From the NCBI RefSeq assembly GCF_004022215.1, contig NZ_SAUZ01000002.1, positions 124,001-188,000 of the forward strand: a DNA stretch of 64,000 bases. The letters are read 5' to 3'. Positions within the stretch are counted from its first letter, which is position 1, and the number at the start of each line of letters is the position of its first letter. The stretch is from Paenirhodobacter populi. Its GTDB lineage: Bacteria > Pseudomonadota > Alphaproteobacteria > Rhodobacterales > Rhodobacteraceae. Of the stretch, positions 63,243 to 64,000 are shown piece by piece. The notes below the pieces were generated by a model. The model was not told the origin of the DNA and searched no databases. It saw nothing but the letters and a program-made list of their open reading frames with translations. Made by a program: the position numbers and the translations under genes.

Positions 63243-64000
63243 GTGAAGGAGGCGAACACGCTTCAGCTCGGGGCGCGGCGGCGGACGGGGAATGGCGGCC
63301 CGCTGCGCGAGGCGTGGCTGCTTGGTTTGGGTATCGCGACGGGGATCGTGGGCGGCGTGCTGCCGCATCCCGTCATCTCGACGCTGCTTCTGACCATCGC
63401 CGGCAGCCTGCTGGTACTGGTGGTGGGCATGGTTCTGGTGCGGCAGGCACGGCGCCTGCGCGGGCTGTGGCTGCGCTACCGGCTGGGTCGTGTTCTGGGG
63501 GCGGATGGCGCGCGCTGCCTTGCGGCGGATGGGGACGGGGCCATCCTGTACCGGAATGCCGCCGCGGCCTCATCGGCGGCCACCGTCTCTGCCGCGCTGC
63601 TCGACCGTTTCGCCCATCCGGATCCGTTGCTCGCACGGCTGCAATCGCGCGCACGGCAACGCGGCGCGGCGCATGAGGATGTGGTGACGGGGCAGGGGCG
63701 GACCCGCGTTTCCGTGCATGTGATCGGCCGGAAGACCTATCTGTGGCGGATCGAGGATGTCGCCGATACCGGCGCGGATGACACCGGCGCGCTGCCGCAG
63801 CTGGTGCTGTCGCGCTCGGGCGTCGTGCTGTCGGTCAATGAGGCGCTGCGCGCCCTGATCGGGGCGGAGCGGAACGATCTGGAACGGATCGTCACCGATC
63901 TGCCGCTGCGCCCCGGGGAGGAGCACGAACTCCAGACGCTCTCCGGCCTGCTGCGCTGTTTCGTGGCGGAGGTCGAGGCCACCAGCGGCGGCAACCGCCG
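63243..64000 (+). CDS. cckA: Sensor histidine kinase N-terminus, CckA-like (cut by window)
   Basis: An open frame of about 252 codons running off the window. It starts at a GTG, the first start after an in-frame TGA at 63237-63239. Two hydrophobic spans (about residues 24-41 and 45-66) are followed by basic residues and PAS-like segments (VIGRKTYLWRIEDV near 165, then VLSRSGVVLSVNEALRALIG near 185). This layout matches CckA, the hybrid kinase that controls CtrA; the kinase and receiver domains are outside the window, so the assignment relies on architecture and the CtrA box upstream. Other PAS-containing kinases remain possible. Confidence 0.55.
   Translation, partial: MKEANTLQLGARRRTGNGGPLREAWLLGLGIATGIVGGVLPHPVISTLLLTIAGSLLVLVVGMVLVRQARRLRGLWLRYRLGRVLGADGARCLAADGDGAILYRNAAAASSAATVSAALLDRFAHPDPLLARLQSRARQRGAAHEDVVTGQGRTRVSVHVIGRKTYLWRIEDVADTGADDTGALPQLVLSRSGVVLSVNEALRALIGAERNDLERIVTDLPLRPGEEHELQTLSGLLRCFVAEVEATSGGNR

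Noticed and set aside
1-64000. tRNA or rRNA genes, CRISPR arrays, insertion sequences or prophage
   Set aside because: Reading all gaps on both strands showed no cloverleaf-type sequence, regular spaced repeats, transposase or phage genes.

Overview
The window is high-GC (well above 60% by eye) chromosomal DNA from an alphaproteobacterium, most likely a member of the Rhodobacterales (Rhodobacteraceae/Paracoccaceae). The reasons are the gene families present (FolE2, an alphaproteobacterial-type CtaA, a DUF2126/circularly permuted ATP-grasp operon, a DUF6477/DUF6456 pair, a CckA-like kinase behind a CtrA box), the ATGA/TGATG stop-start overlaps, and a GC-rich intergenic repeat built on a CATAAATATCCCGGGGG core. 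There are no rRNA or tRNA genes, no insertion sequences, no prophage and no CRISPR array. It reads as ordinary core chromosome with a few less-studied conserved clusters.

Layout. 1-7.1 kb: an MgtC-family fragment, yciB, metZ, folE2, an SDR-like protein, a P-loop kinase coupled to a ThiE-like protein, and trmJ. 7.1-15.2 kb: ctaA overlapping an M32 carboxypeptidase, a cytochrome P450 coupled to a membrane alpha/beta-hydrolase-like protein, an M48 protease, and ppx/gppA overlapping rlmE. 15.4-18 kb: a YqhA-type membrane protein, an AraC regulator and miaA. 18-30.1 kb: the envelope cluster pyrH-frr-uppS-cdsA-dxr-rseP-bamA-skp-fabZ-lpxA-lpxI-lpxB, which makes the isoprenoid carrier, phospholipid head-group precursor, outer-membrane assembly machine and lipid A. 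The lpxD gene usually found between skp and fabZ is absent there and sits at 40 kb, in front of a private acyl carrier protein and ketosynthase.

30.4-37.2 kb: a minus-strand operon of a DUF2126 transglutaminase, an ATP-grasp/alpha-E fusion and a second transglutaminase, probably a peptide or amide ligation system of unknown product. 37.4-40 kb: divergent peptidoglycan genes for a YcbK/MepK-like hydrolase and a YcbB-like L,D-transpeptidase. 40-43.4 kb: lpxD, acp, ketosynthase and an IalB-family protein. 43.4-49.9 kb: a HerA-like ATPase, DUF6477, DUF6456, aqpZ, lipA and pdxY. 50-56.7 kb: an M24 dipeptidase followed by a complete five-gene peptide ABC transporter. 56.8-61.7 kb: a nucleoside hydrolase, a LysR regulator and a divergent oxidase/aldehyde dehydrogenase pair that looks like L-pipecolate (lysine) catabolism. 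61.9-64 kb: an RsmB-type rRNA methyltransferase and the start of a CckA-like sensor kinase.

Cross-cutting features. Nine intergenic loci carry a modular repeat (AT-rich core, variable hairpin, GGGGG..CCCCC hairpin), always 3' of at least one gene and never between two divergent genes. Three sites resemble CtrA boxes, one of them a perfect match in front of the CckA-like gene. Strong intrinsic terminators mark pyrH, the ketosynthase/IalB junction, the DUF6456/aqpZ junction and the ycbK end. A further one on the minus strand at 43.65 kb has no annotated gene to terminate and suggests a small RNA.
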